Shown here in pieces: positions 52,486-61,209 of a stretch of 64,000 bases of DNA. Where the stretch lies: NCBI GenBank assembly GCA_938015445.1, contig CALLPE010000024.1, positions 1-64,000 of the forward strand, in the 5' to 3' direction. Positions within the stretch are counted from its first letter, which is position 1. Each line of letters begins with the position of its first letter. The position numbers and the translations under genes are program-made. Source of the DNA: an uncultured Pirellulales bacterium (GTDB lineage: Bacteria; Planctomycetota; Planctomycetia; Pirellulales; Thermoguttaceae). The notes beneath the pieces are model-generated. The model was not told where the DNA came from and did no database searches. It saw only the letters and a program-made list of their open reading frames with translations.

Positions 52486-53283
52486 TCACGGCCCTCGGCG
52501 GAAGGGAAACAGGCAGGAGCGGGCACTCGGACGTTGGGGGGAAGTTCGGCTCTCGGCATCCGCCAGGCGGATCGTTTCACGATGTTGATCGTGGCCCACC
52601 GCCGTGGCGCCGTCGCTTTCGATCAAGCCGTCGCGCAATCGGACGATGCGGTCGGCATAAGCGGCTACGTCGTGGTCGTGCGTGACCATGACGATAGTCT
52701 GCTGTTTTTCGTCCACCAAGTTCCGCAACAAGGAGACTATTTGCTGGCCGCTGGCGCTGTCCAGATTTCCTGTGGGCTCATCGGCCAGCACCAGAGCTGG
52801 TTGAACTACCAGCGCCCGGGCGATTGCCACCCGCTGTTGCTCTCCGCCGGATAACGTACTGGGGATGTGGGTACGGCGGTGCCAGATGCCGACGGTTTTG
52901 AGCATTTCTTCGGCCCGAGCGCGGGCCTCGGCGGTGGGCACTCCGCCCAATTCCAGGGGCAACGAAACGTTCTCTTCGGCCGTAAAGGCTGGCAAAAGGT
53001 TGAAAGACTGGAAGATGAAGCCCAGGCGCGTGCGGCGGATGATGGTCCGCCGATCGTCGTCCATTTGTGCCAGGTCCTGTCCCTCGAGGAAAACGTGCCC
53101 GGTGGTGGGGCACTCTACCCCGCCTAAGATGTGCAGCAAAGTGCTCTTGCCCGACCCCGATGGTCCCATTACGGCCAAGAACTCGCCTTTGCGTACTTGG
53201 AGGTTGACTCCCCGCAAGGCGTGGACTTGGGCCTCGTCTGAGCCATAAATCTTAGTAAGATCACGAGTTTCGATAACGACCAT
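52486..53283 (-). CDS. ABC transporter ATP-binding protein (MacB/LolD type)
   Basis: A 265-residue ATPase. Walker A GPSGSGKST, the Q-loop in LGFIFQSFNLLPAFTAEENV, a signature LSGGEQQRVAIARAL, Walker B LVLADEPTGNLD and the switch His in VMVTHDHDV are all present. The C-terminus has an extra Arg/Ser-rich tail of about 35 residues after DGLIESDG that is not part of the family. GGAAAG seven bases upstream supports the ATG at 53283; the upstream extension has no similarity. It pairs with the two-domain permease encoded downstream. Confidence 0.92.
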   Translation of the reverse strand: MVVIETRDLTKIYGSDEAQVHALRGVNLQVRKGEFLAVMGPSGSGKSTLLHILGGVECPTTGHVFLEGQDLAQMDDDRRTIIRRTRLGFIFQSFNLLPAFTAEENVSLPLELGGVPTAEARARAEEMLKTVGIWHRRTHIPSTLSGGEQQRVAIARALVVQPALVLADEPTGNLDSASGQQIVSLLRNLVDEKQQTIVMVTHDHDVAAYADRIVRLRDGLIESDGATAVGHDQHRETIRLADAESRTSPQRPSARSCLFPFRRGP

Positions 53284-53667
53284 GCGGGGACTTTCCGCTG
53301 GGGGAGCAGGGGAGCTGTGCACGTAGTCGACTTTCGGGCGGTTCTCCGGGCGGCGAATCGTCATCGCCGGCAATGCAGACGCAAACTTTGGCCGGGCGTT
53401 TCCAACGACACTCGTCAGTCGCACCGGCGTGGCACCCAAGCATTTGCCGTGTTGCACAGATGCTTCGCGCGCCTGCGCACGCCCGACCGAATATCGAGTA
53501 CCCACGTTGCTTAACCAATATGGCACCGATGTCATTTTACCCTAGCGGATTGGAAAAGGGGAGTCAAGGGGCCGAGAAATACCCTAAATCTCCTATATTG
53601 CTCATATTAACCGCAGGCAATGAGCATAAAGCGAGCGCTCAATTCTAGTTTTCGGGGATTACCGGCA
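53284..53667. other. Spacer upstream of the ABC operon
   Basis: About 380 bases between the ATPase gene start and the end of the large activase gene. The sequence toward 53560-53640 becomes more AT-rich, as expected for a promoter region of the ABC operon. No gene, repeat or hairpin stood out. Confidence 0.4.
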
Positions 53668-56600
53668 TCAAATATGAAACAATGTGCGCGAAACGCGGGC
53701 CGCCAGCCAGCGCACCAAACGTTGAATCGGCTCGTGCTTGGCGTCGAGCCGCAACCGCCCGCCCGCATGTCCGTTCGACTGTAGCTTCCGGTGAACCCTT
53801 TCCACCTGCAAGCAGAAGGCTTCCAGCTCGGCCTCGATCACCTGCGGCAAAGGATTGCCGTCGCACTCGACCGACAAGAAAGGCAAACTGGCCAAGTCCG
53901 AAAACTCGTCTGCACGGGGCAAGGCCGCCACAGTTCGATTGCCGTGAACCTTCGATTCCGGTGTAAGGATCGACTGGATAACCCTGGTCGGCAAGCAGGC
54001 GAACGGCCCGATGGAGATCAAACCGTGGAACTCGCGCAGGATGCCGGTAAAAAATCGGCCGATCACTAAGATTGTTTCCCCGCCAAACTTTGGGTGGACG
54101 AAATGCGAACCCACCTCGACCAGCGGCTCTACTTCCGCCAGCGATGGTTCGCATAGCCCAGAGCGGCTCAAGATTCGTTTGATCTTCCGCTCGATGTTCT
54201 CAAAGACCATCGAACGCACGCGCAAACGCAATCGGTCCAGCGCCGACAGTCCGCGACTGTCGATCTTCTGCGCCCAGAAGTCGATGTAGCGGAGCCATTC
54301 GATCATCGGGGCACGGTGGACGACGATCTGGCGGCGTTTAAGGGCCTCTACGACTTGCCGGGAGCTAAACTCGTCCTTTCGCACGAATATCTCGCCTGCT
54401 AGCGCTACCCGAGCGGCGGCATGCAGCGGTTTCACCACAGGCACTTGGCGCAACTGCTGGGCGACATTCTCTAACAATGGGTACAAGCCGCGGCAGCCCT
54501 CGGCGAAGCACTTCAATATTTCATTCCATTGCGTTTGCCACACGCGCAGGGCGTAGTGCTCGTCGACGGCCAAGACTTCCAAGCTGTTGCGGATGTCGTC
54601 CATCACATCGGCCGTGACGATGCCCTTAAGCAACGTCGTCACGCAACCGGCGCCCAGACCTCCGTAGCTGTTCTCCGAACTCAACGTGAAGGTGGCCACA
54701 TCTTGCAGCCGGCGCTTGGCGATCAAACGGTTGAGGAAAACATGATATTGCGTAAAGCGGCAGTTGCCGTTGGTCGTGGGCATGAAGTACAGCAGCACCT
54801 CGCCCGGCTGGCGCCGCTGCTCGACATACTCCAGCAGCGAGCCGGTGGTGAGTATCAGTGGCAAGCACTCCTTGCAGCAGGTGTTGGCGCGGCCCCGCAT
54901 TAGCGTGCTGAAGTCCGGCAGCGGCACCGCCTCGGCCTGCACGCCCAACCCTTGGAAGGCCGCAGCGGCCATCTCTGAAAGCGTCCGGCCCATCGAAGGA
55001 AATACCACCTTTACCTTGGGGTGGCGCAGGCTGTACCGCTTGCCGTCGCTGGCTACTACCGATAGGTCGCCGCTGCGCATGACGACTTGAGCTTTACGGA
55101 AAGGCGGAGCGGGTGGATCGACCAGCCCCAATTTGCGGTAGCGTTCCACGATATCCAGAAACGCTTCCACGCGCGTGGTCACGCCGGCATCGGCGGTGTG
55201 GCTGTCGATTTCCAGAGTCAGCGAGGGCTTGGTCTGCATGATGTCGCGGAAGTATCCGACAATGAAGGCATCCGGCCCGCAACTGAAGTTCGTCAAGAAC
55301 ACCCCGAACAACTGGGGATGCTTCTTCACGAACTGTGCAGCGCGCATCAGATCGTGACCCGATGCCCATGTCATCTTCTCGAACGGGGGCTGATCACCCA
55401 GGGGCAGACAATCGTGCGGTATGATGTGCACGCCACGGGAGGCGAACTTTCGAGGTATGCCCATGTTCGCTTCGGCAGCAAAGGCGTTGTACGCCCGGCC
55501 GAAAAACACCACGCCGATTCGCTCGGGCGAGCTTTCCAGTTGCCGAAGCGCCTCCAGTCCCAGTTGCTGACGGCGGCGGAAGAACTCGCGCAGCTTTTCC
55601 ACGGCTTCGTCGTAAGCACGGCCGGCCCGAGCTGCCGCGCAACCGAGCTGCCGGGCCAACCGGACGAACTCGTCGCGCATGCTTTCCCAACCGGCGGAAA
55701 AGTTCAGCGTCGGCACAAGCAACTGGCTTTGCAAGTCTTTGAACGCGCTACGCAGATAGTACGGCTCGGCCAACACAGTCACACAGGTGCTTTGGTGGCC
55801 GGGATAGCGCTCGGGCAAGTCCGCCACGTGCATTTCGTTGATTTGCGGCAGGAAGATGTAATCCGGCCGTTTCTTGGCCAGATTCATCATCATTCCGTGC
55901 GCCAGTTCGGCCGGATAGCAGAACTCTGCCGCTGTGCGGCGAACCCCCTCCGGGTCTACACCGTCGGAAAGCACCACTCGAAAACCCAACGCTCCGAAAA
56001 AGTGGCTGTACAGCGGATACAGGATATTGGTCAGGAACGATCGGGAAATACCGACGCTGGGTGCATCGGGCGGTGCCTCCGGCGGTGCGAAACTATACAG
56101 CGCCTCTTGCCGCTTGGCCACATAGTCCAGCGGCGTGGGGTCGATCTGGATATGATGTGCCGCGTTGTAGTACTTGTTGCAGATGCCCCCGAAGGGAAAA
56201 CTCTTTCCTTCCAATTTAATTACATTAATCTGGCACCCGCGATCGCACTTCTCTTTTCTGCCGGTACAAGTGAAGCTCTTGCCGTACGACACTTCGCGGG
56301 CGGCCAGCCGCCGTAAGTCGAACGCCGCCGGTTGGAGCAAGCCCATCCGCAGCCGCTGCTTGACCTCCAGGGCCACTCCGAACGCGCCCATCAATCCTGG
56401 CTCGGGCGGGACGATAAGCGGTCGCTGTAGCACGGCAGCCATCGCCAGCGGCACCGCCCGGTTGTAGCACACGCCGCCTTGCATGAAGATTTTTCGTCCG
56501 ACGCGCCGCGCCCCTTTGACACGGTTGTTGTAGTTCATGGCGATCGAGTACACCAAACCGGCCACGATGTTTTCGCGGCTCATCTCGTGCGAGGCGTTCT

Positions 56601-58035
56601 TGATGTCCGAACTGATGAACGCTGCGCACTGGTCGTTGAAGTTCGGCGGAGCTTCGCCCTGCATGGCAATGTCCTGTATCTGGCGGTAGTCGATGTTCAG
56701 GCTTTCCTTGGCCGCCTCTTCCAGAAACGAGCCGGTGCCGGCCGAGCAAGCCTCGTTCATCGCGTAATCGCAAGGCACTCCGTTGACCAGAAAGGTGTAC
56801 TTGGCGTCCTGCCCGCCAATTTCCAGGATGGTGTCCACCTCTGGGTCGAAGAAGGCGGCGGCGGCCGCGTGGGCGATGATTTCGTTTATGATAGCGTCGG
56901 TCTGGGCGTGCAATCCGGCGATGTACCGGCCCGAACCGGTCACACCCAAGGCGATAATCCTCACCGGCACGCTTGCCAGTTGGTCGGCGATGGCCGCGTA
57001 ACAATCGCGCGAAGCGCGAATGGGATCGCCGTTAGTGCGCAGATAGACCGAGGCCAGTATGGCGTCGTCGGCCGTGCGCAGCAACACCGCCTTGGTGGTG
57101 GTCGAGCCGACGTCCAAGCCGAGGATGGTCTCGTCGCCTGGCTGGGCAACTCCCCGCGGATGTTCCCGAAATGTGACCATTCCGGCAGCATTTCGCAGCG
57201 GCGGCAGGGTGGGGTAAGTGCTTCCGGGCGGCGCGAAGCTTACCGGCCCGCTCATCCGGGTTCGTTCTTCCAGCGCGTACAGCGCTGCGCCGAGGGCCTC
57301 GAACACGTCGGCGTGTGCTGGGATGGTCAAGCCGTCGATCTGCGCCCGCAGTTGCTTGACCACGTACTGGTTGTTGGTCACCCCGCCGACGATTAGCACG
57401 TCGCGTCGCGGCAGCGTGCCAAGAATCTCTAACGCCTTCTCGGCGATCATCCTTCCCAGCCCGGCGCACACGCGCTCCTTAGGAATGCCCTTGTTGAGGG
57501 CGTGCGTGCAATCGCTTTTGCAGAACACACTACAGCGGCCGGAAACGGCATACGGCTGAATGTCATCGGCCAGTTGACAGGCTTGGTGGAGCGGGATGTC
57601 CATGCGGCGGATTTGCTGAAGGAAGAACTCGCCCGTACCCGAGGCGCACTTGTTGCCCGCCCGCACGCCGATGATCGTGCCTTCCCGGTCGAGCTGATAG
57701 ACAATGAAGCTTTCGCTTCCCAAACTCAGCAGCGCCCGGCAGCGGTCGCCGTAGCTTGGCCAAAGAGGCCGCAAGGCGCGTTCGACGGCCTCTGGCTCGG
57801 TGATGCGGGGCAAGTTGACCAGGTCTTTGAACTTCCGCCCCGTTACGCACACGTAGTCGTAACGCGCCGGGTCGAACTGGTGCAATATCCGCTGCAAAGC
57901 GCCGCGCAAGTCGCAATCGTGCGGAAAGACATGCTTGCCGGCAACCTCAGCCGTGCCACCATCGCTACTTAGCTCCACGACCTTTATTGACGCTGCGCCG
58001 ATGCATATCCCCAATGCCGTGCGCGTTGTGCTCAT
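53668..58035 (-). CDS. Giant fusion of two activase domains with 2-hydroxyacyl-CoA dehydratase-like parts
   Basis: A 1455-residue protein. Residues 1-260 form one BcrA/BadF/HgdC-type ATPase domain (GICIGAASIKVVEL, AGNKCASGTGEFF with C130, GRCSVFCKSDCTH). Residues 303-585 form a second, fuller one (LGLDVGSTTTKAVLL, EIGGQDAKYTF, NEACSAGTGSFLEEAA with C430, MQGGVCYN). The domain after it resembles DUF2229, and the rest (GVVFFGRAYNAF, RANTCCKECLPLILTTGSLL, MPTTNGNCRF) looks like an HgdA/B-type dehydratase. Each activase keeps the Cys used for a [4Fe-4S] cluster, so one chain could form the dimer-like cluster. Such fused proteins occur in anaerobes, but the substrate is unknown. AAGGA nine bases upstream supports 58035. 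Confidence 0.85.
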   Translation of the reverse strand: MSTTRTALGICIGAASIKVVELSSDGGTAEVAGKHVFPHDCDLRGALQRILHQFDPARYDYVCVTGRKFKDLVNLPRITEPEAVERALRPLWPSYGDRCRALLSLGSESFIVYQLDREGTIIGVRAGNKCASGTGEFFLQQIRRMDIPLHQACQLADDIQPYAVSGRCSVFCKSDCTHALNKGIPKERVCAGLGRMIAEKALEILGTLPRRDVLIVGGVTNNQYVVKQLRAQIDGLTIPAHADVFEALGAALYALEERTRMSGPVSFAPPGSTYPTLPPLRNAAGMVTFREHPRGVAQPGDETILGLDVGSTTTKAVLLRTADDAILASVYLRTNGDPIRASRDCYAAIADQLASVPVRIIALGVTGSGRYIAGLHAQTDAIINEIIAHAAAAAFFDPEVDTILEIGGQDAKYTFLVNGVPCDYAMNEACSAGTGSFLEEAAKESLNIDYRQIQDIAMQGEAPPNFNDQCAAFISSDIKNASHEMSRENIVAGLVYSIAMNYNNRVKGARRVGRKIFMQGGVCYNRAVPLAMAAVLQRPLIVPPEPGLMGAFGVALEVKQRLRMGLLQPAAFDLRRLAAREVSYGKSFTCTGRKEKCDRGCQINVIKLEGKSFPFGGICNKYYNAAHHIQIDPTPLDYVAKRQEALYSFAPPEAPPDAPSVGISRSFLTNILYPLYSHFFGALGFRVVLSDGVDPEGVRRTAAEFCYPAELAHGMMMNLAKKRPDYIFLPQINEMHVADLPERYPGHQSTCVTVLAEPYYLRSAFKDLQSQLLVPTLNFSAGWESMRDEFVRLARQLGCAAARAGRAYDEAVEKLREFFRRRQQLGLEALRQLESSPERIGVVFFGRAYNAFAAEANMGIPRKFASRGVHIIPHDCLPLGDQPPFEKMTWASGHDLMRAAQFVKKHPQLFGVFLTNFSCGPDAFIVGYFRDIMQTKPSLTLEIDSHTADAGVTTRVEAFLDIVERYRKLGLVDPPAPPFRKAQVVMRSGDLSVVASDGKRYSLRHPKVKVVFPSMGRTLSEMAAAAFQGLGVQAEAVPLPDFSTLMRGRANTCCKECLPLILTTGSLLEYVEQRRQPGEVLLYFMPTTNGNCRFTQYHVFLNRLIAKRRLQDVATFTLSSENSYGGLGAGCVTTLLKGIVTADVMDDIRNSLEVLAVDEHYALRVWQTQWNEILKCFAEGCRGLYPLLENVAQQLRQVPVVKPLHAAARVALAGEIFVRKDEFSSRQVVEALKRRQIVVHRAPMIEWLRYIDFWAQKIDSRGLSALDRLRLRVRSMVFENIERKIKRILSRSGLCEPSLAEVEPLVEVGSHFVHPKFGGETILVIGRFFTGILREFHGLISIGPFACLPTRVIQSILTPESKVHGNRTVAALPRADEFSDLASLPFLSVECDGNPLPQVIEAELEAFCLQVERVHRKLQSNGHAGGRLRLDAKHEPIQRLVRWLAARVSRTLFHI

Positions 58036-58214
58036 TCCCTGTGGTCCTTCCTTGCGACGACTAGCGACAAGCTCGAACAGCAATACCGCAAGCCCCTAGG
58101 TGAACGCAGATGAACTATGAAGTATACAAGTGGCCCGAAACGCGGTAAAGCTACGCGCCCCTAGACAGAGCCGACCCGTGCTGTTATTCCTGGCACCGAG
58201 CTAATGGTTCCTTT
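58036..58214. other. Spacer upstream of the activase gene
   Basis: Part of a 444-base spacer between divergent genes. No promoter is convincing. The next stretch is a tandem repeat. Confidence 0.35.
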
Positions 58215-58344
58215 ACAATCGACCACAATCGACCGCCGCTACAATCGACCACAATCGACCACCACTACAATCGACCACAATCAACCGCCGCTACGATCGA
58301 CTACAATCGACCGCCGCTACAAGCGACCACGATCAACCAGTACA
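58215..58344. repeat. 26-bp tandem repeat, five copies with inner repeats
   Basis: Units start at 58215, 58241, 58267, 58293 and 58319. Each unit consists of two similar 10-bp parts (acaatcgacc) and a short GC-rich linker (gccgct). Differences between units are one to five bases, with the last unit most diverged. The array ends about 135 bases before the glycoside hydrolase gene at 58480, with no CRISPR-like variable spacers. Confidence 0.92.
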
Positions 58345-58479
58345 CCCATTGGCCAATAGACGTGTAGCGGGACATGAGAGCGTGGTCGCTAGTGTCGCTG
58401 GCTGTGCACGCGGCAGCGCTGGCAAACTCCGCAGCGCGCGGCTCCATAAGCAACCTCGACAGCAAAGGAGAAGCGGGAG

Positions 58480-60777
58480 ATGAAGACGTGCTCGATTGCT
58501 GTAGTTGTTTTACTGGTGCTTTGCCCCTTGCTGATGGCAGCCGAAGCAGCGCGTCCCGGATTGTCCATGCCGGTGTTGCCCGATGGCTTGGGAGTGAACA
58601 TCCACTTTACAGATCCAAAGCCGGGCGAAATGAAGATGCTGGCCGAGGGCGGTTTTCGCTGGGTGCGGATGGATTTTGTCTGGAGCGCTACCGAACGCGA
58701 GAAGGGTAAGTACGATTTCAGCGCGTACGACCGGCTGCTTAAAGCCCTGGACGAATACAACATCAAGGCGCTGTTCATCTTGGACTACACCAACCGGCAT
58801 TACGACGGCGGGCTGTCGCCGCACAGCGACGAGGGCCGCAAGGCCTTTGCGCGTTGGGCCGCAGCGGGTGTCCAGCGTTTTCGCGGCCGCGGCATACTGT
58901 GGGAGATGTACAACGAGCCGAACATCCATTTCTGGAAACCCAAACCCAATCCGCCCGATTACATCAAGCTGGCCATCGAAGTCGGCAAAGCCATTCGGAA
59001 CGTAGCCCCAGAAGAAACGTACATCGGGCCTGCCACTTCGCAGATCGACCTGAAGTTTCTCGAAGAGTGCTTCCGGGCTGGGTTGTTGGAATACTGGGAC
59101 GCCGTATCAGTCCATCCGTACCGGCAGAAGCCGCCGGAGACCGTCACCCCCGAGTATGCTCGCCTGCGCCAGTTGATTGCCCAATATGCCCCGCCGGGAA
59201 AACAGATACCGATTATCTCGGGCGAGTGGGGATATTCGGCGGTGTGGCGGAACTTCAACGCCGACATACAGGGCAAGTATCTACCGCGGCAATTCCTTGT
59301 CAACTTGATGAACAATGTGCCGCTATCGATTTGGTACGATTGGCACGACGACGGCACGAACCCCACCGACCCAGAACACCATTTCGGCACCGTAGCACAT
59401 AAATACCACGCCGGGCGCGAGCCGGTGTACGACCCCAAGCCGGCCTACAAGGCCGCGCAGACCTTCGCCAAAACGCTGGAGGGCTTTCGCTACAACAAGC
59501 GGCTGATGCAGAAGGACGAGGCAGACTACGTGCTGCTTTTCAGCCGGCAAGGACCTGCCGAGCAGCTCGAAGTGCGCCTTGCCGCCTGGACGACCTCTAC
59601 CACTCCGCGCGAAATCGCACTGCCGGTAAGTCCGGGGCGTTTCCGGCTCGTCGGTCATCTGGGAGAATCGCTGCCCGACTTGACTTCCGACGGCGGGCTT
59701 TTGCGCATCCGGCTGACCGATGCCCCTCAATATATCATCCCGCAAGGGCCAAACGAAATGCTGCTCCGTGCCGCGCGCTGGGAGGTGCTGCCGCTGGAGC
59801 AAGTCGTGAAGGCTCCTACAACAGTCGGAAACGTGGAAGTGCTGCGCAGCGCGGAGCCCTTGCCGGTACGCATCGGCTTAGACCTGGCGGAGGGCAAACG
59901 TTTCGAGCAACTTACGCACTACGTGGTCTCCAACCCGCTTCGGGTGACTATCTTTCCGCCCCTGGCAACCACGCTGTGGATTCGCGTGGAGAACCCATCG
60001 GGCACGCCATCGGACGAAACGTTGTGCATCGACGAAGCACACGGTCTGCGTCCTGCGACCCGGCAACACGAACTGCGTTTCGCGCAAGGTCAACAGGAAT
60101 GTCTGATTGCGGTAGGTTTGCAGGACGCGTCGGACAACGACTACCGAGTGTCGCTGACGGTTCGGGACGCCGCTGGGCGAGTTTCGCTGCGGGTGCCGCA
60201 GCAGCGCTTCAGGCTGGTGGACGATTTCGCACGCTACACCGACCAGGCATTGGCGGCCGAGTACCGCATCATTGCTGACGGCGACGCCAAAGTCGGCTCC
60301 CAACAGTCGATTGCTCTTGCCGCGCCGCCGTTGCCCAACACCGGTGCAGCCGACGCCGCAGAAAAACAGTTGCCTTTTCTCAGTCAGTTGAAATCGCTGC
60401 GAATAAAGTACCGCTTCGACGCCGGATGGAAGTTCGTCCGCGTTACGCCCACCGATGAAAAACTCCGGCGAATAGAAGGGAAACCCAAAGCAGTAGGAAT
60501 GTGGCTGTATGGCGACAGCTCGGGCAACATCCCGCGAGTGCGGCTAGTAGATTCCACCGGACAAGTCTTTCAGCCTACCGGCCCGCCATTGGACTGGCGC
60601 GGCTGGCGTTACGTTACGCTAGCGATCGACGATTTGCACACCGGCCACTGGGGCGGCGCGAACGACGGCGTGATACACTACCCGCTGCGCTGGGACACGC
60701 TGCTACTGCTTGATAGCGCCCGCCGCCAGCAAACCGAAGGCGAAGTCTATATCGCCTTGCCGACGTTGATCTACTGA
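58480..60777 (+). CDS. Secreted glycoside hydrolase (clan GH-A, GH39/GH5-like)
   Basis: A 765-residue exported enzyme with a signal peptide (residues 1-21). The TIM-barrel starts near LGVNIHF at 37-43 and has KMLAEGGFRWVRMDFVW. The acid/base Glu is E146 in WEMYNEPN, and the nucleophile is E249 in IISGEWGY, giving the pair expected of GH39-like or GH5-like enzymes. Residues 410-765 are beta-rich extra domains. AAAGGAG upstream supports the ATG at 58480. The substrate may be a plant or algal polysaccharide; the sequence alone does not tell which. Confidence 0.85.
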   Translation: MKTCSIAVVVLLVLCPLLMAAEAARPGLSMPVLPDGLGVNIHFTDPKPGEMKMLAEGGFRWVRMDFVWSATEREKGKYDFSAYDRLLKALDEYNIKALFILDYTNRHYDGGLSPHSDEGRKAFARWAAAGVQRFRGRGILWEMYNEPNIHFWKPKPNPPDYIKLAIEVGKAIRNVAPEETYIGPATSQIDLKFLEECFRAGLLEYWDAVSVHPYRQKPPETVTPEYARLRQLIAQYAPPGKQIPIISGEWGYSAVWRNFNADIQGKYLPRQFLVNLMNNVPLSIWYDWHDDGTNPTDPEHHFGTVAHKYHAGREPVYDPKPAYKAAQTFAKTLEGFRYNKRLMQKDEADYVLLFSRQGPAEQLEVRLAAWTTSTTPREIALPVSPGRFRLVGHLGESLPDLTSDGGLLRIRLTDAPQYIIPQGPNEMLLRAARWEVLPLEQVVKAPTTVGNVEVLRSAEPLPVRIGLDLAEGKRFEQLTHYVVSNPLRVTIFPPLATTLWIRVENPSGTPSDETLCIDEAHGLRPATRQHELRFAQGQQECLIAVGLQDASDNDYRVSLTVRDAAGRVSLRVPQQRFRLVDDFARYTDQALAAEYRIIADGDAKVGSQQSIALAAPPLPNTGAADAAEKQLPFLSQLKSLRIKYRFDAGWKFVRVTPTDEKLRRIEGKPKAVGMWLYGDSSGNIPRVRLVDSTGQVFQPTGPPLDWRGWRYVTLAIDDLHTGHWGGANDGVIHYPLRWDTLLLLDSARRQQTEGEVYIALPTLIY

Positions 60778-60848
60778 ATGATCTACCGAATGCGCGCAGC
60801 GGATTTGCGGGTCGGGGCAACATCTTTCTTCTGCGATCGATTGAAATT

Positions 60849-60914
60849 TTGTCGTCGAGAGACTGTAACTTTAGCTTCAAGAAACTGCATCTGTAGCTTC
60901 AGCAAACTGCATCG
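60849..60914. repeat. 22-bp tandem repeat, three copies
   Basis: Units at 60849-60870, 60871-60892 and 60893-60914. The second and third share tagcttca and aaactgcatc with two or three differences; the first is more diverged. Confidence 0.75.
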
Positions 60915-61046
60915 GGCAAACAGAGCTGTGCCGGATGCCGCCAGGGGCTTGCGCAGCCGTAATTTCGCGGCAGCGGCCCCTCCCCGGCAATGTCAGCACT
61001 GCTAAGCAAGCCGGCAGCGCCGTTCGTAGTCAACTTCCAGGCAGCG

Positions 61047-61110
61047 GCAACTGCCGGGAAAAGACACCAGCAACTGCCGGGAAAAAACAACACCTGGCAA
61101 ACTCCCGAAG
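61047..61110. repeat. 23-bp degenerate repeat, two copies plus fragment
   Basis: gcaactgccgggaaaa occurs at 61047-61062 and 61070-61085, and a fragment (gcaaactcccgaag) at 61097-61110. The array is unrelated to the 22-bp repeat 150 bases upstream. Confidence 0.75.
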
Positions 61111-61209
61111 CTTTAATTGCCTTGACGATGCCGCGGGCCTTACGCACACTGAAGGTGAGTGGCCGGGTAGTTGATTGAGCGCGGTTAACGGAGCGGAAGG
61201 GGTTGCGGC

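Noticed and set aside
58215-58344. CRISPR-like array before the glycoside hydrolase gene
   Set aside because: The units are directly adjacent without variable spacers, and no cas genes are in the window.
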